Below, one piece after another: positions 18,146 through 27,764 of a DNA stretch of 64,000 bases (the first letter of the stretch is position 1; each line of letters begins with the position of its first letter). A model generated the notes under the pieces. It did not search any database and was not told the DNA's origin. It saw only the letters and a program-made list of their open reading frames with translations. Source of the DNA: Sipunculus nudus. Lineage: Eukaryota; Annelida; Sipuncula; Golfingiida; Sipunculidae. Made by a program: the position numbers and the translations under genes. The stretch covers positions 62,001 through 126,000 of the forward strand of contig CM049310.1 of the NCBI GenBank assembly GCA_026874595.1, read 5' to 3'.

Positions 18146-20704
18146 TTAATATACGCTAGGCCATATGGACAATTTGTCCGGTCTTGTCGATCTTTTATTC
18201 CATTTCTTGCCCCACATGTCCTTTTCAGCGTTCACAATGTTATCTTTTCCTGTTTTCCCCAGCAGACGGGTCTGCTCGCCTTTTCCCGCCGGTTCGTCTT
18301 CTCCCTCGGACGACGACGACGTAGAGGAGGAACTCGACGACGTGGACGACCGACGGTCTCTGATAACAACCGTTGGCATCCCGCTTTTCCTGTCTCTGTA
18401 CTTGACGTAGGCCCCGCGCCCCGCTTGCACGGTCAGGGCTGTCATTTGTCTTAGGAGTACAAAAAAGGCATAAACGCCACCGATACCCACCATTATCCCC
18501 AGTATAAAAGCGATCACCTTACCAGCAAGTGTACCGAGGAATCCCAAAATCCCAGAAAGGAGTTTACCGAAGAAATCCAACGCACCATTGAATACTGTGC
18601 CAACGGCGCTGCCGATGCCGTTGATTATGTCGGAAGCGATTTTCCCCAGGTCTGGGTCATTGCTGGTGTAAACCTGATACATGGCCATCGTCCAACGTAA
18701 ATGGCGATCGAAAACGCGCATCTGGTTCGCGTTTTCCAGCATAGACATGAGATCGAGCTCGCCTTCGATTTCCTTGTCCGTGTAAGGGTTTTCCATGATG
18801 GGGACATCGGCCTCTATCGGGGGCAGGAAATCGGTGACGTCCCGCAGGGCGGGATCGACGTCATCCACTATGTAGCCGTAATTCATATCACGGATGTAAT
18901 TTTCAGAAGGCAGGTCCGACAACACAGCAAATTCGGTTTCTGTCCCGTTTTCGTCCGGCAGGGTGATAAGAGTGTAGTTTTTGTAAGTGAGCGGTACCTC
19001 GTTGATGTAAAAACGCAACATGTTCGGGTAGCGGCAGGATTCCGTGTACTTGGGCGGGATCACGATCCGTCCGTCATCCATGGCCTGGCCCCGCAGAGGT
19101 TCCATGTCCTTTATCCCGGTCATGTTGGCCGTCCTGTTGCCCCCGTCCGCCGGGTCATTGAAGTATATGAGAGGCCTGCAGTAGCACAACGATTTGCCCT
19201 CGCCGACCTCCAGACTGCGGGCAAGACGGAAGTCCGTTTCATTGAGGAACCTGCATCGGCTTATCTCGTAAACGCTGCCGCGCGGTTTGGCATACACGTC
19301 CCGCCCTAAGTACACGGACAACACAGACGACGGATTGACAATGGCAAGAGAACGCGCCATGTTGTGGTCGTAATAACTCTGAGCGCACCAAGTGTCCAGG
19401 CGCTGACGCTGTTGCGAGTTCATCCAGTCCACAATCTTCCCAGACACAAAATACCTCACATTTTCCATTATTTCGTTGGTCATCAGCAGCAGTTCCGACC
19501 TGGTTGCGTGGCCAGTGTCACGTCTTCGGCGAGAAAGGTAATGCGTGCAGTTTAACGCGGCAGCCCCGTGAGCGTCGGCGTGCTGCTTCCTCTTGTACTC
19601 CTCACACAAGTGGTCATGGTTTACTACGCTTACATTCAGATGTACCGTGGAATGGTTAAGGTGGTTTTCGATTGCAGAAACGGGAACAGTGTCAGGTATC
19701 CAAGCGACGATCCCGTAATAGGTGTCCCAGTACATTTCCGTGTAGTTCATTATACTCAGCCTCTTTGACACGCAGTAGGGATGATCGATGGCACTGAGAC
19801 TAGGTATCATATGTTTCTGTCGGTCAAATGTAAGCATTTGTTTGGCGTCCTCCAGCACCAAGTAGAAGCGCCCGTTGCCGTCACCCAGCTTAACCTTGGT
19901 TACGTTATGGTGTATCTCTGCCAGTACATAACCGCATGACATCGTAGGTTCGACTTTGTGCCAAACGATGACCCATTCGTCAGTGGTTATGTGACTGCCC
20001 AGTTCAAACGATCTGGCTCCCGTGCTCGACAGGTTCTGAGCCATGCCCAGCGACGTGTGCACAACCTGATACGGGGGAGAAGCGACAACATACACTTCTT
20101 TCATGATACAGTTGTGAGTGTACGTTTCCGGATCGTACCCGAACGCGAACCAATTATACTTCACACTGACAGGTATGTTGCTGGAATACGTGACGTATCC
20201 GTCGTGGCTCATGCTGACATAATACAACATGTGCGTCTTGCCGTCGATCGTGCAGTCCCTTGTTGAGCGCCATTTCCGACACTCTTCTGCCGAGGGAGGC
20301 GCAATCGGGCGGTCCCATTTGTCCGTTATAAATTTGTGACCAAACCAACCCGTGTACGTTTTTCTGTACGATACGAACCACTGGCAGGCCATGGCGTCGG
20401 TCCTGGTGGCTTGAATATTCCTCTTGAAAGTGATAACCGTCCCGGTTTCGTGGTGGTCCTGTGCATGGTCAGCTGCATGGGGGCATCTGGGGTGAGGAGC
20501 GAAATGTACATATTTGGACGGCGTCCGCGGGTCACAGAACCGCAGTCTGTTCAAACGTTCGTTCCCTTTCAGGTCCGCGTACGCACGTTGCGAGGTGTTA
20601 AGCGTAGTTATGTCGATGGCCGAAGAGGTGACGGCGCCGGACATTTGCTGGAAAGCAGTCACTGCGAAGCAAACACGCAGCACCCAAGACAATATTCCAC
20701 ACAT
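18146..20704 (-). CDS. Envelope glycoprotein B (class III fusion protein)
   Basis: Glycoprotein B is the herpesvirus fusion protein in the virion envelope. The start is the ATG at 20704 (the frame extends upstream only with GTG). It gives 852 residues with a signal-peptide-like N-terminus (hydrophobic, ending near residue 25), many N-glycosylation sequons and regularly spaced cysteines. A furin-type site (RRRR) lies near residue 392, where many gB proteins are cleaved, and the segment after it has the gB-type VLG-containing stretch. A long hydrophobic membrane-proximal region and a transmembrane anchor lie around residues 700-760. The cytoplasmic tail has a Ser/acidic cluster (poly-Ser, EGEDE). 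Length and layout fit the family well. It is the only clear envelope glycoprotein in the window. Confidence 0.85.
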   Translation of the reverse strand: MCGILSWVLRVCFAVTAFQQMSGAVTSSAIDITTLNTSQRAYADLKGNERLNRLRFCDPRTPSKYVHFAPHPRCPHAADHAQDHHETGTVITFKRNIQATRTDAMACQWFVSYRKTYTGWFGHKFITDKWDRPIAPPSAEECRKWRSTRDCTIDGKTHMLYYVSMSHDGYVTYSSNIPVSVKYNWFAFGYDPETYTHNCIMKEVYVVASPPYQVVHTSLGMAQNLSSTGARSFELGSHITTDEWVIVWHKVEPTMSCGYVLAEIHHNVTKVKLGDGNGRFYLVLEDAKQMLTFDRQKHMIPSLSAIDHPYCVSKRLSIMNYTEMYWDTYYGIVAWIPDTVPVSAIENHLNHSTVHLNVSVVNHDHLCEEYKRKQHADAHGAAALNCTHYLSRRRRDTGHATRSELLLMTNEIMENVRYFVSGKIVDWMNSQQRQRLDTWCAQSYYDHNMARSLAIVNPSSVLSVYLGRDVYAKPRGSVYEISRCRFLNETDFRLARSLEVGEGKSLCYCRPLIYFNDPADGGNRTANMTGIKDMEPLRGQAMDDGRIVIPPKYTESCRYPNMLRFYINEVPLTYKNYTLITLPDENGTETEFAVLSDLPSENYIRDMNYGYIVDDVDPALRDVTDFLPPIEADVPIMENPYTDKEIEGELDLMSMLENANQMRVFDRHLRWTMAMYQVYTSNDPDLGKIASDIINGIGSAVGTVFNGALDFFGKLLSGILGFLGTLAGKVIAFILGIMVGIGGVYAFFVLLRQMTALTVQAGRGAYVKYRDRKSGMPTVVIRDRRSSTSSSSSSTSSSSEGEDEPAGKGEQTRLLGKTGKDNIVNAEKDMWGKKWNKRSTRPDKLSIWPSVY

Positions 20705-20879
20705 GGCCACAGACGTTGACGTTTCCGATGAACACACACGTGACGTCTACCCTAGACAACTAAACGGTGATAATACACGAACCGATCGACAAAGCATGAA
20801 AACGTGCTATGGGGGTCAATATAGTACATGTGGTCCGTGACAAATACTGACAAAAGAACACCGCATGTCTGTGCGTGAA

Positions 20880-21671
20880 TCACTGGCGCGGACAAGAAAT
20901 GTACGCCACAGTTTGTAATCCCTGCAGAAGCGGCAGACTGGTTTCGAGTCTCCTGCACAATGTGCAACCGCAACCCCGCCACTCCCGTTGCCCCAGGAAA
21001 AGGGCCATGCAAATAGACCTCGGGGTCACGTTGTTCCGGACATATTCATCTACCTCGTAATTGTCAAGTGTGCTGTAAGGAGTAGGTAAATTCGCGCCAA
21101 TCCCTGACGTCGCAACCACTCTCCGCATCAACTGGAAGCAATGCTGGCACCACATTTGACAGAATGCCACCCAAATCAGGATTCCTGGTTCAAATGTTGT
21201 GACCTGCCCTTCTTCACCTGGCTCTTCGGGTAACCTCTCTGCAATAGCTGAACATATCGACCACATGTCTTTTGCCATTGTGCTCGACAGAGAGAGATCG
21301 ATTACGTCCAAGTATCTCCACAGAGACATCTGACGGCCGTGCGTCTCGAAAAATGTTGCAATATTCCCATCGGCTTCCGACATGCACTTTTCGTAACGCA
21401 TAATCATCTCTTCATCGTCCATGTCAGACGACGATGACGACGAATCCTCCTCATTTTCTTGTAGTTCTCCCCCACTGTCATCCTCATCTCCGGATCCCAG
21501 TACAGGCCAGCCACAAGGGTCATCGGCGACACCGTCCCGGGGATTGTTGTTCTCTTCCCTTTCTCCCGACCCGCCTTCCTCATCAGAACGATGAACGTCT
21601 TCATTTGGTAATGACATATCGTCCGCGTGGTACCCTGCTGTACCAAGTGTAACCCCTTGTATGTCAGACAT
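20880..21671 (-). CDS. Unknown acidic protein, 263 residues
   Basis: Starts at the ATG at 21671. Residues ~20-80 are extremely acidic and Ser-rich (poly-Asp/Glu/Ser). The rest is a compact helical region with several Trp and Cys. No signal peptide; the C-terminal half has moderately hydrophobic helices. It sits between gB and the MCP candidate on the same strand. Acidic Ser-rich segments of this type are common in tegument or regulatory proteins and are often casein-kinase-2 targets. No family recognised. Confidence 0.65.
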   Translation of the reverse strand: MSDIQGVTLGTAGYHADDMSLPNEDVHRSDEEGGSGEREENNNPRDGVADDPCGWPVLGSGDEDDSGGELQENEEDSSSSSSDMDDEEMIMRYEKCMSEADGNIATFFETHGRQMSLWRYLDVIDLSLSSTMAKDMWSICSAIAERLPEEPGEEGQVTTFEPGILIWVAFCQMWCQHCFQLMRRVVATSGIGANLPTPYSTLDNYEVDEYVRNNVTPRSICMALFLGQREWRGCGCTLCRRLETSLPLLQGLQTVAYISCPRQ

Positions 21672-21894
21672 AGCAAATGAACCAAACTGTCACCAGTGCG
21701 GCTGTTATAAAGTCGCAGTCACGACACAAATATATATATATACCGACGTGCACACAGGGTTTACAAACGAAACATGTGATATATCATTCAAATAGCAACA
21801 TTCCAACCACGCATGCACAGGACCGACTGGACCATACAACAGACAGACGATGCACACAACAGAAAACACAAACACGTATAAAAGCAATATAGTT

Positions 21895-21900
21895 TTTAAT
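21895..21900 (-). terminator. Poly(A) signal ATTAAA after the MCP candidate
   Basis: The minus strand reads ATTAAA 68-73 bases beyond the stop at 21968, the nearest signal for the large gene upstream of it. The 296 bases between 21671 and 21968 also hold an AT-repeat near 21730 and a TTATAA near 21708, and no gene. Confidence 0.45.
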
Positions 21901-21967
21901 ATGATATACCATAGCAAAAAAAAAAAAGGTGCGCGACCTACATCCAAGGACACAATCATGTGATTCA

Positions 21968-24900
21968 TTAATCGGTAGAAACCCGCCTGCGTTTCGGGTC
22001 CGGCTCGCCGGTAGGCATGAGAAAACGGAGAGCGGATGACAAATCGTTTTCGTCTATGCGGACGTAAGGGAAACGGGTACAAAAGTCATCGACGCACCTG
22101 AACGTCTCTGCGTCCAAGCTGCTTTTCGGCAGCTGTTCGATGTCCACTCCGCTGTTTCCTAAACGTGTGGATATTATCTGGTACAACAGACCAACCACTT
22201 TTTCGACAGGAACGTCAGGGTCCTCACACATGTCGTCCAAACACGTTTCGAGGTCTTGGATGCTTCCTGTCCTGCCGGCTGCGTCCATGCCGTGTAGCAC
22301 ACTGCGTGCAGTGTGGTGCACCTGCATGCGTTGAGAGAACGGCTCCGTGCTAACCCCCAGAAAGAGCGGGTATTGCCGTTTATCGTCAGCGTCTTGTTTT
22401 CCCGCACGCGGCCAGTTCATCGACTTGAGCGCGCCTGTATACAGTGCTGAGAGCTCAGTCTCGTTCACACCCATCAACATCCGGTGACGGACCACAAGAT
22501 GGTTTTGCAGAACATAAAAATTCGGCCTCATACACGCCACCGTGACCTTGTAGCGCAAAGAACTTGCTTCGTTCAGGCAGGACACGCCGTCCTTCACCAT
22601 CACGAGGCCGGCATCACGGAAGACTGGCATCTGCGCTTCACCCGACTCACTCTTTGGGTTGTTAAAGGTGACGCCACCCCATCCAGCTTGCACCCAAACG
22701 GGTAAAATGGCGTTTTCCTTCTGGTGTGCATCGGATAGCTGGCTCATGTGACAGAACAGCTGAGACTGGAGGAGGAAAGACGTGAATTCCTTGGAACCGC
22801 TGACATGTCTCCCGCCGCGCAGCGGGCTGGTCTCGACCAGCTGCACCAAACGCACCAGAGCATGCACGTCCGCTTGCCGCAGGTGCACCCCAGATTCCTC
22901 AGCATCCAACGCGAGTTCACGCAAGGTCTTTGCCTGGATCATCTTTTTAAGTGAAGGGTGGTAACAACTCTGTATGATCTGGACGATCCATCCTTGCGTG
23001 TCACGAGACAGAGGTTTCGTGAAGACGGACAGACCGCTCACCCACCCCCACCCCGTTCCACGAAACCTCTCCTCTTCCTTTTCGTGGTTGCCGATGATGT
23101 AGTCGTACGATGAATTCCGGACAACGCTTGTCACATCTGCCGCAACAGCCGGTGCAATTGCTTCATCCTCGACTGCATCGTCTGATAAACCAGACACCCG
23201 CGGAGTTACGGTGAAGTCACCCTGTTCCTGATATATGTCGGCAGCACTGACACCCGCACTGCGCGACTCCATGATCGAGGCACGTATGGAACCGTGCGTT
23301 TCAGCAAACGGGGCATCAACGCTTCCCTGCGGACGCTGCCATCCTTTCTTGTTTGCGGAAGATTTATCTTTGTACCACGTGGTGGTGTTCATTTTACAAT
23401 ATGCGTCTTGGACCTTGTACCAGACGCAATCCTTCGAACAGTGTTCGTGCGCCAGAACCCTCCCCTGATCGTGCAGGGAAGGTACACTCGCGCTCCTGAC
23501 AACGTACGGCTTGTACGAGAACAACGGTTTGTCGAGCATCAACGGTGAATGCAAAAGCGTCAGTTGCACCTGCTGGTACGTAGCAGCTGCGCTCTGCAGC
23601 CGCTTGAATACATCTGCTTGCGCCATGTTAGAAGCCAGCAAGCACTGGTGCAGCAGTGTGCACTGGTGCATCTTCCACACAGCCGCACCCTGGTAGGCCA
23701 ACATCTCGCCCGACAACGTGATGGCCAGTTCAGACCGCAGTTTCTCTACATCTGTCGCCCCCGCCTTCCTGTTAGCTGTTCTCTCGGCGGCGAGGTTCGC
23801 GAAGCGTTTGGCTTCCAACGTCACGCTCGCGACTGTATCAGTCACACACGAGAACATTTTGCAAACGCTCGTGACATCCAAAGGCGTACTGTCGTGCTTC
23901 TTTCGCAGCTGCGAGTCGGGTTTTGTAATGAAACAACCGGCGAGCGCGTCAATGAAGGACGTGTGTAGACGTCCCGCGTGGGGCTGCACGATCATATCCA
24001 GTTCCGGCGGTATTTCTTTGAGCACGCGTGCCAACACACCCGACGGTGCTTCTTGCGACTCTCTCCTTCTGCTGTCAGATTCTTTTCTCTGGACAAAGGA
24101 CGATTTCTCAACATTGCCCGTAAAATGGGGTCCTTTGCACAGCACGTGCAACCCAGGTACGCATAGCCCGTCGTGAGCTGTCACCCGCTTTTCGAGGATC
24201 TGCCTGACGGGGCGTGGAAACCACACACACGGGCAGTTTTCCGGTCCCCTGTCCAAACTGACCCCGTCCTTGTGGCATTTGTGACACATACGTGTATTAA
24301 TCGCTTTTTTCACATCGCTAAAGTCAGCGTCCCAGGGCACCCCTTCCGCCAGAGTTTCGAACGAATCTAGCGACCTGGCCGTAACGTGGAGGTCCAACGA
24401 AAGGCCGACAAGCCTTTGGGCCAAGACGGTATTGCCGTGGCGGCCTGCCGAGTCCATGTGCGATTTGATGTTGCCCTGACGCTCCTGCTTATCGAACGGT
24501 AGTTCGAAAGGGTAGTTGTCGATGTCAAACGAAGCACGCCATTTCTGCGACGTCCGTAGCTGGGCCTGCCTGTCTGTCAGTAAGAAAGACGTCATGTCCA
24601 CGGCGGCTGAGTCCGTGGACTTCAGCAAACTGCACAGCAGTGAAGCCTCATTCAACCTCAACGACATTGCTACGGCTTCAGCCAGGCAAGGTGACATTTG
24701 GCGTTCCACGTGACCTGGCATCATGCGCTCCAGTTCTGCTGTACACTTCTCTGGGTTACCGAAAGGTGTGGCCTCCGCCTGTCGCACTAGGGAAAAGTGC
24801 ACGTCCTCGTCGCATGGCCAGTTTTTGAATTCGACAGTGTCCGCGAACCGGCAACTGGTGTTCTGGGTGAGCGTGAGATACACCAGCAGAGCAACCAAAG

Positions 24901-25939
24901 GGGCGGTTTCTTCAGATATCTGCCGCCGTTTGTCACATGCCTGTTGGTTTTGGTACGGGGATGAGAAACCTGGAGGTAGATCCACCTGCCGGTGCACTGG
25001 TGTGTCGAGCATGTAAACAACCACGTCTGCCAAGTACGGTTTGATATGTAGGTTGAGCATCAGGCCCCTGACGATGCTCCACATCAGCTGGCTGAGCACG
25101 GGTGACACGACCAGAAGGTTTTCAATGGGCTCTTCCGTCGGGGAATTCCTGTCGTCCTGCAGGACGTCCGCAAGCAACTGCTTCCGTTGCGGCCGTCGCT
25201 TCGGAGCAGAACGGCGTGTAGCGTAGGCCAGCGTCGCGTCCCACAAATCCACGGTGACCGCGTTTAGGTTTTCGTGCAGGGATACGTCACGCCTGACAGA
25301 GTCCCGCACGAGGAACATGCAACCGTGCATGAGTGCGCTGATATGCGCCCACGTAAACGTTCCAAAGATGAAAAAATCTTTCGCCTCCAGTGGCGGTCCT
25401 TCACTCTTCACAACGCTCATGATCCGCTGCACAGTCAGGGAGTGCAGGTCCTTGCCATTGTCCACCAGGTCGGCAGACGTGTATTTCTGCGGAACCGGAA
25501 AAAAATCGCTTTTCTCACAACCTTCCCAGGCGGGGGTTGTGGTCTGCAGCATGTCATCGATGACCTGCCTCACGTTCTTCATTCGTCTCATCGGGTTGTC
25601 ATGCTCGTGTAGACGCGGGTCATCGTACCCGTGCAGGAGGAACAAGAACGGATACCTGCCGGCACTGTTGACTTCACCGTCCGGTGTCTCCACGAAACCT
25701 TTCCAGGGCAGATCACTTTCCACGGTCAGCCCCCTCACGACAGGTAACCAACCATCGGGTTCCCCTTCGCATTGCGCCAACAGCTGTTTAACTATGATGC
25801 CTCCTGCGACGTCAAGCGAGAGCAAATCGTCCCTCTTGACCACATACAAACGGACAGGCGTGATATCCCCCAGATCGCCGGTCTCGCAAAGACTGGTGTA
25901 GTCTTTCTCGTCTGGTTTACTACCACCCGACCTGTGCAT
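21968..25939 (-). CDS. Putative major capsid protein, 1323 residues
   Basis: The start is the ATG at 25939, with a minus-strand TATAAAAG about 90 bases upstream. The length (1323) fits herpesvirus major capsid proteins, usually around 1,300-1,400. The protein is hydrophilic, with evenly distributed Trp/Cys/His, lacks a signal peptide or membrane span, and ends in a basic NLS-like tail (PKRRR). Between about 230 and 310 is a hydrophobic helical region, and the C-terminal third has the compact mixed composition of a capsid tower. I cannot point to a diagnostic motif: the call rests on length, composition and presence among capsid genes (protease/scaffold is next on the right). Another large virion protein is the alternative. 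Confidence 0.6.
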   Translation of the reverse strand: MHRSGGSKPDEKDYTSLCETGDLGDITPVRLYVVKRDDLLSLDVAGGIIVKQLLAQCEGEPDGWLPVVRGLTVESDLPWKGFVETPDGEVNSAGRYPFLFLLHGYDDPRLHEHDNPMRRMKNVRQVIDDMLQTTTPAWEGCEKSDFFPVPQKYTSADLVDNGKDLHSLTVQRIMSVVKSEGPPLEAKDFFIFGTFTWAHISALMHGCMFLVRDSVRRDVSLHENLNAVTVDLWDATLAYATRRSAPKRRPQRKQLLADVLQDDRNSPTEEPIENLLVVSPVLSQLMWSIVRGLMLNLHIKPYLADVVVYMLDTPVHRQVDLPPGFSSPYQNQQACDKRRQISEETAPLVALLVYLTLTQNTSCRFADTVEFKNWPCDEDVHFSLVRQAEATPFGNPEKCTAELERMMPGHVERQMSPCLAEAVAMSLRLNEASLLCSLLKSTDSAAVDMTSFLLTDRQAQLRTSQKWRASFDIDNYPFELPFDKQERQGNIKSHMDSAGRHGNTVLAQRLVGLSLDLHVTARSLDSFETLAEGVPWDADFSDVKKAINTRMCHKCHKDGVSLDRGPENCPCVWFPRPVRQILEKRVTAHDGLCVPGLHVLCKGPHFTGNVEKSSFVQRKESDSRRRESQEAPSGVLARVLKEIPPELDMIVQPHAGRLHTSFIDALAGCFITKPDSQLRKKHDSTPLDVTSVCKMFSCVTDTVASVTLEAKRFANLAAERTANRKAGATDVEKLRSELAITLSGEMLAYQGAAVWKMHQCTLLHQCLLASNMAQADVFKRLQSAAATYQQVQLTLLHSPLMLDKPLFSYKPYVVRSASVPSLHDQGRVLAHEHCSKDCVWYKVQDAYCKMNTTTWYKDKSSANKKGWQRPQGSVDAPFAETHGSIRASIMESRSAGVSAADIYQEQGDFTVTPRVSGLSDDAVEDEAIAPAVAADVTSVVRNSSYDYIIGNHEKEEERFRGTGWGWVSGLSVFTKPLSRDTQGWIVQIIQSCYHPSLKKMIQAKTLRELALDAEESGVHLRQADVHALVRLVQLVETSPLRGGRHVSGSKEFTSFLLQSQLFCHMSQLSDAHQKENAILPVWVQAGWGGVTFNNPKSESGEAQMPVFRDAGLVMVKDGVSCLNEASSLRYKVTVACMRPNFYVLQNHLVVRHRMLMGVNETELSALYTGALKSMNWPRAGKQDADDKRQYPLFLGVSTEPFSQRMQVHHTARSVLHGMDAAGRTGSIQDLETCLDDMCEDPDVPVEKVVGLLYQIISTRLGNSGVDIEQLPKSSLDAETFRCVDDFCTRFPYVRIDENDLSSALRFLMPTGEPDPKRRRVSTD

Positions 25940-26027
25940 GTTTGAACCGTATGTCTACGCTTCTGGTCGAAACAACTGTCAAGTCCTGCAACTGCGAGCA
26001 CAATAAGCGAAACGCAGTCGGTGCGCG

Positions 26028-26035
26028 CTTTTATA
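26028..26035 (-). promoter_or_regulatory. TATA box of the MCP candidate
   Basis: The minus strand reads TATAAAAG about 90 bases before the ATG at 25939. The 25940-26254 interval (315 bases) separates divergent genes and holds no other gene I can support. Confidence 0.55.
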
Positions 26036-26254
26036 AGGAGGTCTGGCGTCAAACCGTTTCCTACTGCTGCATGATATGCTGTGGCAACCACGTGACAAGG
26101 CAGCTTTACAAAAAATGAGTTCGGCGTGTGAAACACACAAGTGATACTTCAGAGTGTGGAGCGACTTCTGGAACTCATACCATCAGAAGACCCCGACTAG
26201 ACAGGGTATGATTACGTGGTACAACACCGCACACACACAAATATACACCGGGCC

Positions 26255-27631
26255 ATGCAAAAGGATATCCGTTCACACATCAAACAAGTGGCAGAGCACG
26301 TGGATTCATGGTTCAGGAAAACACGTCAGCTCCACGGGGAAAATAAGGACGGCCATCCCGTGGATTGGTGGTACACAACAGTCGCCCCAGCCTTACAGGA
26401 ATTCGTTAAGTCTCACAAGGAATGGGAACAATGCATCTTACAGCTGACCAGGCAGACCAGAAGGGCGAAGAGGACGAGGGGCGGGGACAATCACAGTGCC
26501 GCAAAGAACGGCGAACCAAACACGGTTAACGACCCAGCATCAAACGCTGGGGATAACGGCCATCACACAACACACGGGGCCCAACCAGAACTGAAGCAGC
26601 TGGCCACACATTTGCTCGAACACTACGTGGACGTTCACGGTCAAGACACGGTCAGCGTCTCGTGGGACCGGCATATCGCAAATGTAAGTACAGATGTGTT
26701 TTCTTGCACGTGGCTGGACGAGCTGGCGAGCATAATGGGTTTCACCTTGGCCCCCAACCGTAAAACGGGAAATATATTCAATACAGCAGAGTCAAGGATA
26801 AAGAACAACAAAGGGAATCCTTCGCTGAAACTGAAACAGTTACAGTTGCGAACGGTGGGAGTCCTCCTGTTGTTCGACGCCACCCTAGTGTCGTTGGCCT
26901 GCTCATACGTGCAAATCGGGCTCCCAGTGTTCGCAACTTTTGAGACTGTGTACCTATACGCAAGTATGTGGGCGTTACTGAGGGGAGCGCCGGCCGGAAA
27001 CGTATCACGCGAAACAACGCATGTACTACGTGCTCTGGCGGTTATGCACTCCCATTGTTCTAACAGAGACACCAGGTCGACTTTGGCTAAGGTTGTCGCG
27101 AGCGCTGCAGCGCGGCCCATCACTTCATCCCAATGCGACGGTACTTGCGTGTTAAACGCGTGGGAGATGTGGACGCACGCTTACCCTTGCCTGCTGATCA
27201 CCACAAAAACACGTACGGCACATGACCCTTGGCACCTGAATATAACACCATTCTCACGTGATCACACACAAGTACTCGCCGGCGTAAAAACGGCCATCGA
27301 CAGGCACATACACCAAACGTGCGCGGAACTAGCGGGTGTGTGCCCACGCGACATAAACACAACCGAGACGGAAGGTGGAAAACACATTAGGGAAGGTACA
27401 AACACTGACCCGACACGTCAACACGCACAGACTGAGGCGGTGGAAAACAAACACAGTCTGGAACTTTACACGTTGGGAGAACATTACATGTTTCCACGTT
27501 TGCATCCACTGGGCGAGATACGGGACACTGTGCAGATTTTTCGCGACAAAAGAACACAGAGCGCAGAAGCACGAGCCGAACGGGCAGTGTTCCCGCCGGC
27601 AAAGTTTCACCTGCCGATGCCTGAACATTGA
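26255..27631 (+). CDS. Unknown protein, 458 residues
   Basis: The frame opens further upstream at a GTG, and the first ATG is 26255. The N-terminus is helical and charged, followed by a basic Arg/Lys-rich stretch (near residues 65-80) and an Asn/His/Gly-rich linker. The middle (about 150-330) looks globular, with several hydrophobic strands. The C-terminus is polar. No enzyme motif visible. It is divergent from the MCP candidate and just upstream of the protease/scaffold gene. A triplex or other capsid-associated protein would suit the neighbourhood, but the sequence shows nothing specific. Confidence 0.65.
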   Translation: MQKDIRSHIKQVAEHVDSWFRKTRQLHGENKDGHPVDWWYTTVAPALQEFVKSHKEWEQCILQLTRQTRRAKRTRGGDNHSAAKNGEPNTVNDPASNAGDNGHHTTHGAQPELKQLATHLLEHYVDVHGQDTVSVSWDRHIANVSTDVFSCTWLDELASIMGFTLAPNRKTGNIFNTAESRIKNNKGNPSLKLKQLQLRTVGVLLLFDATLVSLACSYVQIGLPVFATFETVYLYASMWALLRGAPAGNVSRETTHVLRALAVMHSHCSNRDTRSTLAKVVASAAARPITSSQCDGTCVLNAWEMWTHAYPCLLITTKTRTAHDPWHLNITPFSRDHTQVLAGVKTAIDRHIHQTCAELAGVCPRDINTTETEGGKHIREGTNTDPTRQHAQTEAVENKHSLELYTLGEHYMFPRLHPLGEIRDTVQIFRDKRTQSAEARAERAVFPPAKFHLPMPEH

Positions 27632-27764
27632 GTATACGACAGAAACCCCTCCCGCCGAAAGACATCACGAAGAATAACAGAACATCTCTGTTTATTTACC
27701 CCGGTGCAAGCGCCAGACGACAACGACACATGACATGTGACATAATTACACGAGCACCATAAAA